This document shows, piece after piece, positions 1-11,314 of a DNA stretch of 64,000 nucleotides. Below the pieces are notes generated by a model. That model was given only the letters and a program-made list of their open reading frames with translations. It had not been told where the DNA came from and searched no databases. Source of the stretch: Carnegiea gigantea. Its lineage: Eukaryota > Streptophyta > Magnoliopsida > Caryophyllales > Cactaceae. Both the position numbers and the translations under genes were made by a program. The stretch covers positions 607,001-671,000 of the forward strand of contig JAKOGI010000187.1 of NCBI GenBank assembly GCA_029747015.1. The letters run 5' to 3'. Position 1 is the stretch's first letter, and every line of letters starts with the position of its first letter.

Positions 1-239
1 ATTTTGATGGTCAAGGGAAAAATTTTGTATCTTCGTTCATTTATGCGTTTGATGTACATATAATACATTCAGGTTTAAGCCTAAGTACAATAGGAGACCA
101 AAATACAATATGAATCTATCACATGGATGCTAAAACGATAAAACTCTATCTCTATCTTCTATCGTCCTAATTACAGTAGGTATCTAATATATACAAATAA
201 AATTATATCTGAACAGAAGACAATGTCATTAAGGACTCT

Positions 240-1155
240 ATGTGGTCTAACTATCCCCTTGATGTACACCATGGTCAATTTTTCAACCTTTCATGCACCC
301 TCTATGGCTAAAAAGTGAGCTAGCTTCATTAAACGATCCACAATTATCCAGATTAATTGAATCCTTACCATTATGCATTTGGGTTAAATCCATGACAAAG
401 TCTATTGATTTTGAATCAAATTTCCAAGTTAAATTGAATAGGGGTTTGATGAAATTCAATCAAGATCTTCTCTTTTTTGTGGTCCTATTATTAGGGATAA
501 GCAAACATTTTATTGAAACGTAACGAACCGTCCCCATGGATGAGAGATCCCAGGGACTTTCCGATTCTCACGCTTTCCTTTCTTTTAACTAGTATAGGAT
601 ATGAGTCCCGAGCCTATGTTGTACGTTGTCTATTAATGTCATGACCCTTGCATTACCCCCTTGCCATACTGACTGTACTTCAATTTTCAAGATCTCTCTG
701 AATGGATGGCCGTAAACCCAGAAGCAGATGAAGACTATGGCATGATTTGCTACTTAAGGCCTCATTGGCCTTTTCAGGTTAGTACTGAATATCAAAATCA
801 TAGTTCCTGATGACTTCAACCCCTAGCTCTACCTCATGTCCCAGTCATGTTGGGTGAAGAGATATTTTAAGCTATTATATATGGTTAGTGTAGATCTTGG
901 TGGAAACACCAAGCAGATTATGCCTCCATATTTTTAAGTGCAAAAACAACAGTAGCAGCATGCGTGAGATAATTAACCTGAAAAGGTTTCAATTGGAATA
1001 ATGCATAGCCTATAGCCCTATCCTTTTGCATGAGTACGCAACCCAAACCCTTTGTAAAAGCGTCACTAAACAAGGTGAAACTTTCGCCACTATGGGGTAA
1101 ATTCAGGATATAGGCAATTATAAGACGCTCCTTCAAGAAGGGGAAGACTGCCACA
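240..1155 (-). mobile_element. Ty3/gypsy retrotransposon remnant (RNase H and integrase pieces)
   Basis: Decayed pol fragment read on the minus strand. At 1154-918 the translation contains FSDAFTKGLGCVLMQ and a following YALFQLK / VVFALK stretch, which fits the RNase H segment of Ty3/gypsy polyproteins (usual form TDAS..G.G.VL.Q). At about 430-240 a frameshifted stretch reads DFVMDLTQMHNGKDS, then WIIVDRLMKLAHFLA, then VYIKGIVRPH, the integrase core region. RNase H before integrase along the minus strand matches gypsy order. Stops and a frameshift make it non-functional. No LTRs were found, so the true limits are unknown and could extend past the window start. Confidence 0.7.
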
Positions 1156-2260
1156 TCTCACAATCTAAGGTCAACTCAAATTTGGTGGTCTTTTACATTA
1201 GATTGGTTAGTGGGCCAACTGTGTGTGAAAAATTATCAGCAAACCTCCGAAGTGGCTACTAGACCCAAGGAACTTCGAATAACTTCCGAAACGTTTATGG
1301 GTGTTTGCAATTCACTAGGACCTCAATCTATTGGGGTTTTACCTTAACTCTCTCCTTAGAGATGATATGCTATAATTATAATCCAAAAATGCGACTTTAC
1401 CAAAACTTCATACTTAGTTTAACTTGTGGAACAATTTATGTTCTTTAAATAATTCTACAATGTGTCTAAGATATATACCTATGTACCATACTAGTATACA
1501 CACCTATATAAGGAGGCATCCTATTAATTGGGCTCAGCAAGAAAACCTTATATCTCTTTGGGCAGTCACCGGCGCAAGGCTGAAGCTTGACTTAATTGGG
1601 CCCAGCAAGGAAGCATGTACCTAATTCCCCTACCCTTGCCCATGCTGTAATTGGACCTTCTCTCTTTGAATTTAGATGGCACACTATACTAACCTATACA
1701 ACCAGAAAACACAAGGACACTGCACCCTTGAATTTGCCCATGCATGTACAAGAAAATTTTGAGCAAAATCAATAATCCGAAACAGCAGATACATGATCAT
1801 TGCAAAATCCATCCTGAAAATTAGCAAGAATACGTAGTTAAATAAGTGGATTTAATAGCTGAAGCAGAAAATTGCTCATTGAGAGTTACAGCTGTTGGAA
1901 ATTCATACTGGAGGTAGGTATGATTGATAAAATTCCTCAAAGAAACAATTATATATCAATGTTCAATGCAAAGTATATCTACCTAGTGCAACTTTTAAAT
2001 TCAAAAATCATTGCACATAAGGTGTTCGACAAAATTCCCCAAAGGCAGGATTGTAATAACAAAATCGTTGCACATAAGCTAACATATAAGTTATGTACAC
2101 TGATTTAGTCAAAGGGTTCACTTTAGTGTGCAAAGGTGGGTTTCACTGCATTGTTGGAAAGATATACCAAAAAATATGAACTGGTAACAGTCTCAAATTC
2201 TCTTATTTGTAGAAGAACCATAAGTAAATGAATATAATACTTACTAACATTATTCTTATA
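1156..2260. other. AT-rich spacer, no supported gene
   Basis: About 1.1 kb with only short ORFs that lack recognisable motifs or splice logic. It separates the gypsy remnant from the first FAR1-like exon. It might hold the left end of the Mutator-like region, but I could not find a terminal inverted repeat matching the sequence near 20.2 kb. Confidence 0.4.
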
Positions 2261-3744
2261 TTGCAGGTCCCCAGAATCAAGAACCCAACGAACAGGAATA
2301 TGGTCCTCAAGCGATTGGTATGTATGATTTATACGTCCAAAATTCATTGCAATGGCATGTAGCTAGTGAATCTTTTCTCTATCGCAAATTAGAAAATGTG
2401 GATGCTACTGTTAGCTTGAAGGCACATGGTATGATATTTGTACATGATTGACCTAATTTCTTTGTTTCATCTGATTAAAATCAATGAGTCTATTGGTTTT
2501 TTTTTTTTTAATAATTCAGTGCTTCAAATTCTCTATACAATTAATATTAATTGCCAAAAAGAAGGTAGTCATAGAGTTTATATATTATATACATAAGTAA
2601 CAAAGCCCTATGTGGGCGCTATACATACTGTAACTCATGGCCAAAAAGAAGGTAGTTATAGAGCTCATATATAATTATAGTAACAATTACTTTAAATTTC
2701 ATTATATGTTCTTCCATGTAATTGAAATCCATCCATATAGATCAAATAACTCTGTTCATGCTACTATTGAAAACTAGAAAATGTGGATGCTACTCATGGT
2801 TCTTATTCGGTGATGGTGGATTCTTGGTGATTTTACATGATAATTTTGCTCCAATGAATCTTTTATAATATGCAGTGAATCTTTTCTTGATTGCAGTGAA
2901 TCTTTGGTGTATTGCTACAACAATTTTTTCTGTTTCAGCTACTATCTATCCTCAAAATACATTGATAAATATTGTAAATTTTGACATTATTGACAACTTA
3001 AATTGTAGTTCCTCAGCATCAAGAACCCATTGAACAAGAATATATTAAGAATGATAAACTTGAGTTGATTGGACAAAGTATCAAATCTAAGCAGGAAGCC
3101 TATGGTTTATATAACACTTATGATCTGCAAGTGGGGTTCAGCATCTGTAGGGATTCACAAAGGACTAAAGCTGATCGAAGTGGCATAACAACAAAGAGAT
3201 ACTGTTGTTCAGAGCGAGGTACAAAGAGAAATACCGCTAATAAAAATGAAGAACATATTGACAGAAGGTCATATATCAAAAGACTAACTCGACTTGGTTG
3301 CAAAGCAATGATTCAATTTTCAATAGATAGAAATTGTGTGTGGACTATTACAAGGCATGATAAGGTCCCTCACCATCCATTTTGTGATCTCAGCAAACAT
3401 CACTTGAAATCTCAACGAACAGTCACAGAGGAACAATTGGAACTGCTGAAACTTATGCAATTATGTAGAATCAAAATGTCTGATGCTATGAAAATGTTGA
3501 AGAAAAAGGTAAGCAGTTCACCAGCTCTTGGGTTCACAACCAAGATGCGTATAATTCTCTTGCCTCTGATAAAAGAAAGAATTTAGATGGCACTAACAGT
3601 AACACTTTAATGGGGAAGTTGAATCAAAGGAAAATTGAAGATTAAAACTTTTAGTTTGCTTTTGAGTTTGATGAAGCAGCGAGTCTCACTAGCATTATTT
3701 GCAGAGATAGCATAATGAAAGATGATTATGATATCTTTGGGGAC

Positions 3745-3752
3745 GTGGTTAC
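3745..3752. repeat. Left 8-bp target-site duplication of hAT-like element
   Basis: GTGGTTAC directly precedes the terminal repeat that begins at 3753. The partner, GTGGTTAT, is at 8438-8445 and differs by one transition. Eight-base duplications are the hallmark of hAT transposons. Confidence 0.85.
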
Positions 3753-5869
3753 TAGGGGTGTTCATTAAACGGTCCTGGACCGGACCGGACCGAAGACTGA
3801 CCTGGACTGGTCCGAACTAGACCGGATCGGACGGAGGCTATTCGGTCCAGTCCTCGATCCTGTTCCTTTTCAGTTTCGGTCTTCGGTCCGGTCCGGTCCA
3901 GGACTGGTTGGACCGGAACCGGATCGTGGACCGAGCTGAGTTAGGTTTTTTTTTTTGGGGGGGTTTGGCTGACTTATGTTTTGCAATTTCCACCAGACTG
4001 CCCTTCTTCTTTATTCATTTCGTTCGACTGGTTCGCGACCTTACTCCCTCTCCTCTTTCTCTTTCATTCGTTCGTTCCTCTACCCCTCTCACTCTCTCAA
4101 GCTCTTACTCGGCTCACAGCAGTCGCCAGAAATCTCCTGTCTCCGGCGCCGAGCTTCGGCACTGTGCTGCGTCGGTCGTTGATCTAGTCGACAGGTCTTG
4201 CTCTCTCAGCGTCCCTCTCGGGCTCTCGATCTGAACTCTCTCTTTTCACTACCCTCCCTCTCGACTCGAGTCTGAACTCTAAGGTACAATTTAGGTTTCT
4301 CATTTTTGTCTATATTCTGATTTTGTTGAGATTTTGGGTAGTTTAATTGATTGAATCTACGAAATTGGTCGAGAGTGGTGAGGCTAGGGCTCGTGTGTTT
4401 GTTGGATAGGGTTCTTGTTTTTGTTGGATTTATGGTTTAGGGGTTGATTGTGAATTTGTGAATTGTGATATTGTGTTGGAAATCTGGTCATCCATGGCTG
4501 TCTGGCTGCCTGATTATGAATTGCCATGAAGAGATCAACTTTATGTATATGCAATTCATGAAAACTTAATTCAGTGTTATTGTAACACCCGGGATTTTTA
4601 TTCCCTTTGTTAAGCCGATTTCGTTATTTTATGTCGTTATAAATTGAAATAATATCGATGTGCCTGTGTAAATGCTGAATTTATTAAAAGGAATATTCTT
4701 ATTATCATTATCATTAGTTTTATTGTTATTAAGGCTATTACTGTGTACCACATTGAGCAGATTCCCGAATACGATTAGAATGTCGAATTTTGAGAATAAT
4801 CCTGCAGTTTATTGAATTGAGCCTTAATTTAATCAAAGGGAGAGCAGCCCAACTAACGATTAGTACGGGTTACCAATGGAGGTTTGGGTTTAGCAAGCTG
4901 GTAAGTGTTTATTAGTTTCAACGGAAAAAAAATAAATAAATAAATAAAAGGGAAAAAGGGGGCAAGCACGCGTGAAACCCCCTCGTCCTTCCCGACACTG
5001 CGCGACCCTCCCCCCTTCTCTCCTCTGCCTTCGCTGCTACCGGCCATGGCGCCGGCCGTTTGTCGATCGCCGGCCGCTGTTTGGTCGCCCGAGCAGTCGC
5101 CGACACCACCCCTCTCTCTCTCCCCTTCTCTTGCTCGCGCGTGTGTGTGTAAAGAGGAGGTTCGCCTCCTCTGTTTTTGACATCACCGGCCAGATGCCGG
5201 CCAGCTGCAGCCGTTTCGGTCGCCGGCTCACCATCCCGACCGCCACCTACCGGAAACCATAGCTCTTCTCTCTCTCTTGCGTTCATATGGAGGGGATGAA
5301 GAGGTAAACCCTAATCCCCTCTTGATTCAATTATCGATGCTTATGCTTAAATCGTTGGTAGTAAATGATGCATTTGGCTTGGATACATATTTATTGATAA
5401 GTTTCTTGGATTATTTTGGATGTTTAAATGGAATTTTGTAGTTGTGGGATTGAGAGGAGCATAGTGAACAAAGGTTGGTAGGGTGGATATGAATTTCAAT
5501 GTAGTTGTGTTGAATTAAGGATGTTCAAGCACATCCTAATCAATTGTGAATGAAAATAATGAGAGAACTAAGTATGGACTGCGTGGGTGATATTGCCATG
5601 GATAGGGGGAGTTTAGGGTTTGTGATTCGAAAGATAGAACTGACTTGATTATGGTTAGTTTAGTGGTTTTCAGTGAGTTATAATGACTAATTAACTAAAG
5701 TTAATGGGTTACACATGTGATTTGAGGGATGAAGAGAGCAACAGTAGCACGAGGGACAACCCTTGTACGGGCCCAGAGCTTGGAGGCGAGGTAGGTTTCC
5801 TCTTCCTCCTAATTTTTGTTAATTTCACTGAAAGTTTATTGATTATAGGTCGTTCAAGTTGAATTCAAA

Positions 5870-6330
5870 TTAATTGCTAATAATCCAAGAAATCAAGTTT
5901 ATCGATTATATATAGTTTCTCGGTTATGTGAAATGCATTCAATTATCTATATACTTATCGAATTATAATCGGTTATATAGGGAGTTATTCGATTTTATAA
6001 CGATCTATCGATGTATATGAAGCTTAGCGATTCATCGACGTATATGAAGTTTATCGATTCATCGATTTATGAAGTTTAGCGATTTAATGATTATATATCG
6101 TTATTGTTATCAAATATAGAATGTTCATTGAGTATATAAAGCTTATTGATTTATACGTGGTTTATCAATTTTCTAAAGTTTATTGATTCATATGTAGTTC
6201 AATTATCATATATAGTCTGTCGGTTATATAAAGCTATCGACTATATAAAGTTTCTCGTGTATATATAGTTCATTGATTACAGGTATTCATCGTTTATAAT
6301 GCTTGCATAGACATGATATAGTTATGAATG
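5870..6330 (+). repeat. Degenerate tandem repeat (TTTATCGATT type) inside the LTR
   Basis: Many imperfect copies of a roughly 20-30 bp unit built on AAGTTTATCGATTCATCGA and TATATAGTTT run through this stretch of the putative LTR. Unit borders are blurred by substitutions and AT drift. Confidence 0.6.
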
Positions 6331-6507
6331 TTTATTTATCTGATTTCTAAGCATTCCTAAATGTTTTATCGGCCACATGTTTCATTGACAAGTCATTAGT
6401 AATGAAACTACCTTAACTCATTGGATCGATGAGATTTCGATTGGCTTCCTAGCTTAACCAACCCATTACCGTCCTAGGAGTTTACATGTAACTTCAACTT
6501 TTATGTT

Positions 6508-6715
6508 TCAAAGCTTAGTATTTCATTTCTCTGCCATTGGGTAGAGAATACAAAACTCAGTATTTCATGTCTCTGCCAGAAGGCAGAGAATTCAAAGCTC
6601 AGTATTTCATTTCTCTGCTAGAAGGCAGAGAATTCAAAGTTCAGTTTTTCATTTTTCTGCCAGTAGGCAAAGAATTCAAAGCTTAGTATTTCATGATTTT
6701 GCCAGTGGGCATTAG
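6508..6715 (+). repeat. Tandem repeat of about 50 bp with palindromic core
   Basis: About four to five copies of a unit reading roughly TTCAAAGCTCAGTATTTCAT followed by CTCTGCCAGAAGGCAGAG. The second part is an 18-base near-perfect hairpin, repeated with compensated and uncompensated changes (CTCTGCCATTGGGTAGAG, CTCTGCTAGAAGGCAGAG). It lies within the putative LTR at 4581-8009. Confidence 0.8.
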
Positions 6716-8437
6716 TTGAAGTTACATGTTTCATAGTTCTGCTAATATGCAGTAGAGTCATACGTTATAAAGCCCGACAACAGGTAGAGAAACGTGGTCA
6801 AAGGAGACTCTCAGTTCCTATGATGGTTTATAAAATGTATTACTTTTAAGAAACAAGAATGTGAAGTTCAAAGGTTATTTTGCTACATTATTAGTAAATA
6901 GTTTACTAATCACATGACCTAATTCTATGCCTCATTTTATGGTTATCATTCCATGTTTTCCCACAGAATCTATTCTTGCATATGACCGGCTACAATGTGG
7001 TATAGTAAAGTCATCAGTTTAGAGATTGTCTCACATTGAACATGGTGGTTGTTCTAGCGTCATTGCTAAATTCATATGGCTTACCACCTGACAGCATCTT
7101 TAACGAAATCTTAATGATTCTATATGATTGAAAGTATATGACCTAAATCAGCTTTACGAATGTATTGAGCATCACGTATAAAGTTTTAGCGATGGAGGAG
7201 CCTTTGTAACAGATATCCCAACCAGGGGTATTTGCGGGCTAAACCCCTCTATTTTCATTGCATTTATGAGTTCATATGAAGGTCTCCTGGTAAGTTTATT
7301 AAGTATAGCTACTGTCGAGGTTAAGCGGGAGGTGCAAAGGCTTTTTCTCTTGCATTGTGATTGGAACATACTCTACGATAGGTGGGCTCTTCAAAGAGAA
7401 GGAATTACAAATGGTTGTTGTAAGTTATTATTGCATTTAAGTATTGTGTTAGGAAAAGGGGTTACCCACTGAGTGCTAATTGTTCATTCCCATTTCTTAC
7501 TGTTGCCTTCCCAGGTATCTGAAATCCCATGTAAGCCGAGACGGAGTCATTGCTGTTCTAGGAGCAAAGTTACTTGTTCTATATGTGAGAGCTGCAAATT
7601 GTATTGTGATGTACGGTTCATTGTTATGTAATTTAAGTTTTTGTGTGCCTGTGTTGCATATCATCTAGAGTCGCACCGTACAGCCATGTGAGCCGATCAT
7701 CGGTTAGCTAAGATTGTTTATAATTAGAATGTAACCCCCAATACTTCGGACGTGTAGTCTGTGGAGTTGTACCTTTGTTTTAGTATTGAACTGCGCTGGT
7801 TGATATACTTCGGGCGAATAGCCCGTAGAGCTGTGAACTCCGGTGGGTAGCCGTTGAGTTGATTTTATTATTTCGTTTAATTACAGGGAATTCAATGTAA
7901 GGCTTTAAGCCTGGGAAACGGTCAGTTTTCAGGAAAAATTCTGTCCGTTTCGTCCCTCGATTTAAAGAAAAACGCTAACACTCCTGGCCTTAAGGTTGGG
8001 GGCGTTACAGTTATCTTTGTCAATAGCAGAGAGAATAGCTAAATGGATGCATGGGTTGCAACTTTGAGATTGGCATCGCATCGGCATCAACATTCATTTC
8101 AAGAACATGTTTTGTAATTAGTGTTGTGTAACCTTGATTATGTAATTCACTTTTAACTATAGTTGGTCATGTATTAAAGTTTATTAGTTTTGGTGTAAGT
8201 GAGCAGATTTATTGATTTACTGCTTTTGTTGAAGAATGAGAAATTTAGAACTTCAGTAGGTTTGTGGCGCAGTGCTACCAGAGGACCGGTCTAGAGTCGG
8301 TCCGGTCCGGGTTTCGATCGATCCAGTCCGGTCCAGGACCGACTCCAAACTGGTCCGGTCCTCGGTCCAAGGTCTGGCATATTTTCGATCCTCAGTCCAG
8401 CCGGTCCGGTCCGGTCCTGGACCGATGAACACCCCTA

Positions 8438-8445
8438 GTGGTTAT
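8438..8445. repeat. Right 8-bp target-site duplication of hAT-like element
   Basis: GTGGTTAT follows the right terminal repeat ending at 8437 and pairs with GTGGTTAC at 3745-3752. The transposase reading frame (VVIFDSTYRT) restarts within it. Confidence 0.85.
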
Positions 8446-10713
8446 ATTTGATAGCACTTACAGGACCAACAAATACAACATGATTTTGTGCACCATTTGT
8501 TGGCATGAATCATCATAACAAGAATGTAATGCTTGGATGTGGGTTTCTTTTAAATGAAAGAATAGAATCATCATATGGTTTTTTCAGACTTTCTTGGCAT
8601 CATTGGCTGTGAAGCATCCAAGGACTATCATAACAGACCAATCAGTTTCAATTGTAGCTACTATCAAAACAGTCTTTCCACAAGCAAAGCATAGATTGTG
8701 TATATGGCATATTATTGAAAATTCCGAAATTCACATCAGAATGTTTAGAAGGCAACATCGATTTATTGACAAATTCAACAAGATTCCCATGCATTGCGAT
8801 ATTGAAGCAGAGTTCAATCATCGTTGGACCATTTTAGTTTCCTGTACTATTAACTTTGCTTTCATAATGCGAGAAAATATGCTCTACAATAAATGAAGGA
8901 TTCACTGCAAAATAACAAGGATTCACTGCAATAAGTAAAACATCCACTGAAAACATCTTTTTTTCCTTATATTTTCTTAAGTTGATTATAGAATACAATT
9001 ATGCTGAGAATGATTGGCTAAAAAAGTTTTACAAGAGCAAGGAGCATTGGTGCCCTGCATTCAATAAAGATTACTTTTCTGCGGAAATTATTCCCTCTCA
9101 AAGGGTTGAATCAACCAACCATTCAATCTCTTGAAGACTTTAGCAACCACTGAATTATGCGAATTTTATGAGAGCTTCCTTGGTGTTGTGGCTAAATGGA
9201 GGAGCAAACAGAATGGAAATGACTATGACTCTTGGGATGGAAAGCCGAAAATATGTTTTGCAAATGTAAGTATATTGAATGATGCAACAGAGGTATACAC
9301 TACTGAACTTTATCATATTTTTCAAGAATAGTACAAAAAAGGGGACAACTTGTGCCTAGGAGAAGGTTTAAGAGATCAATTCATACGTGATATATAAAGT
9401 CCGGTGGAACAATGTCGATGACTTTTGCCACCTTGTCACCATTAATTGGTTAACTAAAGAAACTTCTTGCAATTGCAAAAAAACTTAAAGATATGGGAAT
9501 TTCGTGCTTTCATATCCTAAGAATGTTCAATGTGTTTTTTGTTAAAAAAATTCCCGAGAAGTACCTATTAGATAGATAGAAGAAAAATATCAAGGGCCAT
9601 GAAGATGCTGATAATGCAAGATCTTTCGATAAGTGTGCTGGCATGTCTTCATTTGTTTGGTGATTGCAAATGCTGCAAAAATTCACTACGCTCATCACCA
9701 CTTCAACCATAAATGCAAGAACAAGAGCTTTATATGAAGAATTATTTCAAAAGGCTAGAGAAGCTATTGATATGGACAAAGGCCCTATATACCATTCTGG
9801 ATCAGAAGATAAAAATGTGAACTGAAGCAGAATAGTTCAGAATCCCACTTGATTAAGAGAGAAAGGACAAAAGGACAAGAGAAAAGTAAGAATCGCAAAA
9901 AAAAAAAGCGATCAAGTGAAGGCAAGGGAAAAAAAAATGCTGCAGGACAAGCAACAAACAGTTTTAGCTCTCTCAACATCAGCCCCATCATCTCCACACC
10001 GGAGGTATCACTAGACTAAAATTATTAAAATTTATTCAAGAAATAATGGAAATGTTTTATTTTCACTTTATAATTAATGAAGTAACTTATGTGGTTTTTG
10101 AAGGCAACAAGTGGTCTAAGCCCTCTGGAGGATTCTAGCATATCCAACACTAATGTTGGAGCAGCAAATATTGAGGTGATAAACTACAAGATCACTCTAT
10201 ATTTTAACAAATATAGTTAGAAAAATTTTATAATTAAATGACACAATATTTGTTGATGCAGGTGGCATGTACCATGGCGTCTGTTAGTCTGTTAGAGATG
10301 GTGCACCTAGAAATATTTGGTGAAACTATAAATGTCAAAATTGATATTATAAGGACACCATCATTTCTTTTAACACAATCTAAGATTTTGTGGATATTAG
10401 AGTTGATTGAATTTATAGATGTTAGAGCTGTTTGCTAATTTAAAATTGTAGATATGCATACTACTATTGATTCTTATTTGGTGATGGTGGAATGTTGGTA
10501 ATTTTAAATCTTAATTTTAATCCCATGAATCTTTTATATAATGGAGTGAATATTTTGCCAACTGCAGGGAACCTTTTCATAATTCCAGTAAACCTTTTGT
10601 GTCAAGAAGCAAAATTAAGATATTTTGCGCAATGCGATGAATCTTTTCCCAACTGCACGAAAACTTTTTCTAATTGTAGTGAACCATTAATTTTGTGTCA
10701 AGAAGAAAAATAA

Positions 10714-11314
10714 AGATTTTTTTAAAGAGATGTTGACAGTTAATCCCCTCTTTTTGGAGACTTTGTTTGAGAATGTTGTGATTGCTATGCGAGGGAAGGC
10801 TCTAAGGATTGCTAGAGAATGAGGCATTATAGAGCTACAAGGAGTTCTCTAAGGAGGACCCTAAAGATTTCAAGCCATTTTTCTTTCTTTTCGATCCATA
10901 GGTGACCTATATAACTAGACATGTGGACGTATATAGGCTCTGAGGATTTCTTTCTTTCTTTTTATTAGCAAACACAAATGAAAAAGGTTTGTTCGGTATT
11001 AAGATATGTTTTTATTTAGAACTACAACTATTCTTAGTAGTTGTTGTGGTAGTTGTTCCCCTTAGTACCATGTAACTATACTCTCAATCCATCTAGACGT
11101 GCCCCTCTCTAAGTAGATAGGATGGGCTGCTTGCATTAAAACTTTACTGACCTATAATGTACCTTTACTACACTGCAGCATAACTCTAAACAACAAAATA
11201 TCAACAGTTGTTTTAACACAACTATTTACGTGGGATTGAAGCTTACACACAACTATTTTAACCAAAAAGTACAACATATTCCCAATTGTTCTTCCCAAAA
11301 AAAGTGTGTTAACA
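10714..11314. other. Junction between converging FAR1-like and ULP1-like genes
   Basis: No gene is seen. This is the 3'-to-3' gap between the plus-strand transposase pseudogene and the minus-strand ULP1-like gene whose last codon is at 11315. The 10540-10700 edge contains the degenerate GTGAATCTTTT / ACTGCA motif repeats that recur elsewhere in the region. Confidence 0.5.

Larger units (their letters stand above)
4581..8009 (+). mobile_element. 3.4-kb TG...CA element, probable solo LTR of a gypsy-type retrotransposon
   Basis: It starts TGTAACACCCGGG and ends GGGGGCGTTACA, giving TG..CA ends with a short inverted repeat. It is flanked by the perfect 5-bp duplication GTTAT (4576-4580 and 8010-8014), as made by retroviral-type integrases. 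No gag or pol reading frames lie inside. TGTAACACCC starts and kilobase-long LTRs are familiar from plant Tekay/Del-type chromoviruses, so a solo LTR left by LTR recombination is the best reading; a non-coding LARD-like element is the alternative. A GC-rich segment (4970-5270) followed by a donor-like GAAGAGGTAAACC could be a promoter and leader. Tandem repeats lie at 5870-6330 and 6508-6715. A diverged copy of its 3' part lies at about 34905-35345. Confidence 0.75.
3753..8437. mobile_element. Non-autonomous hAT-like element with nested LTR insertion
   Basis: The element has perfect 13-bp terminal inverted repeats, TAGGGGTGTTCAT at 3753-3765 and ATGAACACCCCTA at 8425-8437, with an 8-bp target duplication outside. 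Both subterminal regions (3768-3935 and 8280-8425) are dense in CCGGTCC/GGACCGG repeats in opposing orientation, as expected for hAT transposase binding regions. Without the nested element (4581-8009 plus one 5-bp duplication) it is about 1.25 kb. The left interior (3990-4290) is pyrimidine-rich and then GC-rich and looks like a plant 5' untranslated region followed by a splice donor, so it may derive from a transposase gene end or a captured host leader. No hAT transposase domain is present, so it would need one in trans. Confidence 0.85.
2264..10200 (+). pseudogene. FAR1/MULE-type transposase pseudogene, split by a hAT-like insertion
   Basis: Remains of a Mutator-like (or FAR1-related) transposase gene. 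A FAR1-type DNA-binding domain lies at 3007-3510 (SKQEAYGLYNTYDLQVGFSI, a basic middle, then a C/H region ending HHPFC). The frame then runs through FAFEFDEAASLTS to IFGDVV, where a 4.7-kb insertion interrupts it at 3753. It resumes after 8437 with VVIFDSTYRTNKYNMILC, then KHPRTIITDQSVSIVATIKTVFP and HRLCIWHI of the MULE transposase core. At 9040-9110 there is SKEHWCPAFNKDYF and QRVESTN. A SWIM-type zinc finger (CNCKK ... GISCFHILRMF, about 9470-9535) is frameshifted at a poly-A run. A lysine-rich tail lies at 9830-10015. A partly duplicated leader exon (PQNQEPNEQEY at about 2264, PQHQEPIEQEY at about 3010) precedes it. Many stops make it a pseudogene. A degenerate host FRS gene is the alternative. 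Confidence 0.8.

Noticed and set aside
3908..5286. Ser/Pro/Arg-rich ORFs on both strands
   Set aside because: They fall in GC- or pyrimidine-rich leader-like parts of the hAT-like element and the LTR, with no motif or conserved frame.
3065..9331. Functional FHY3/FAR1 transcription-factor gene
   Set aside because: Frame is broken by an insertion, several stops and a frameshift in the SWIM finger; the context fits a decayed MULE.
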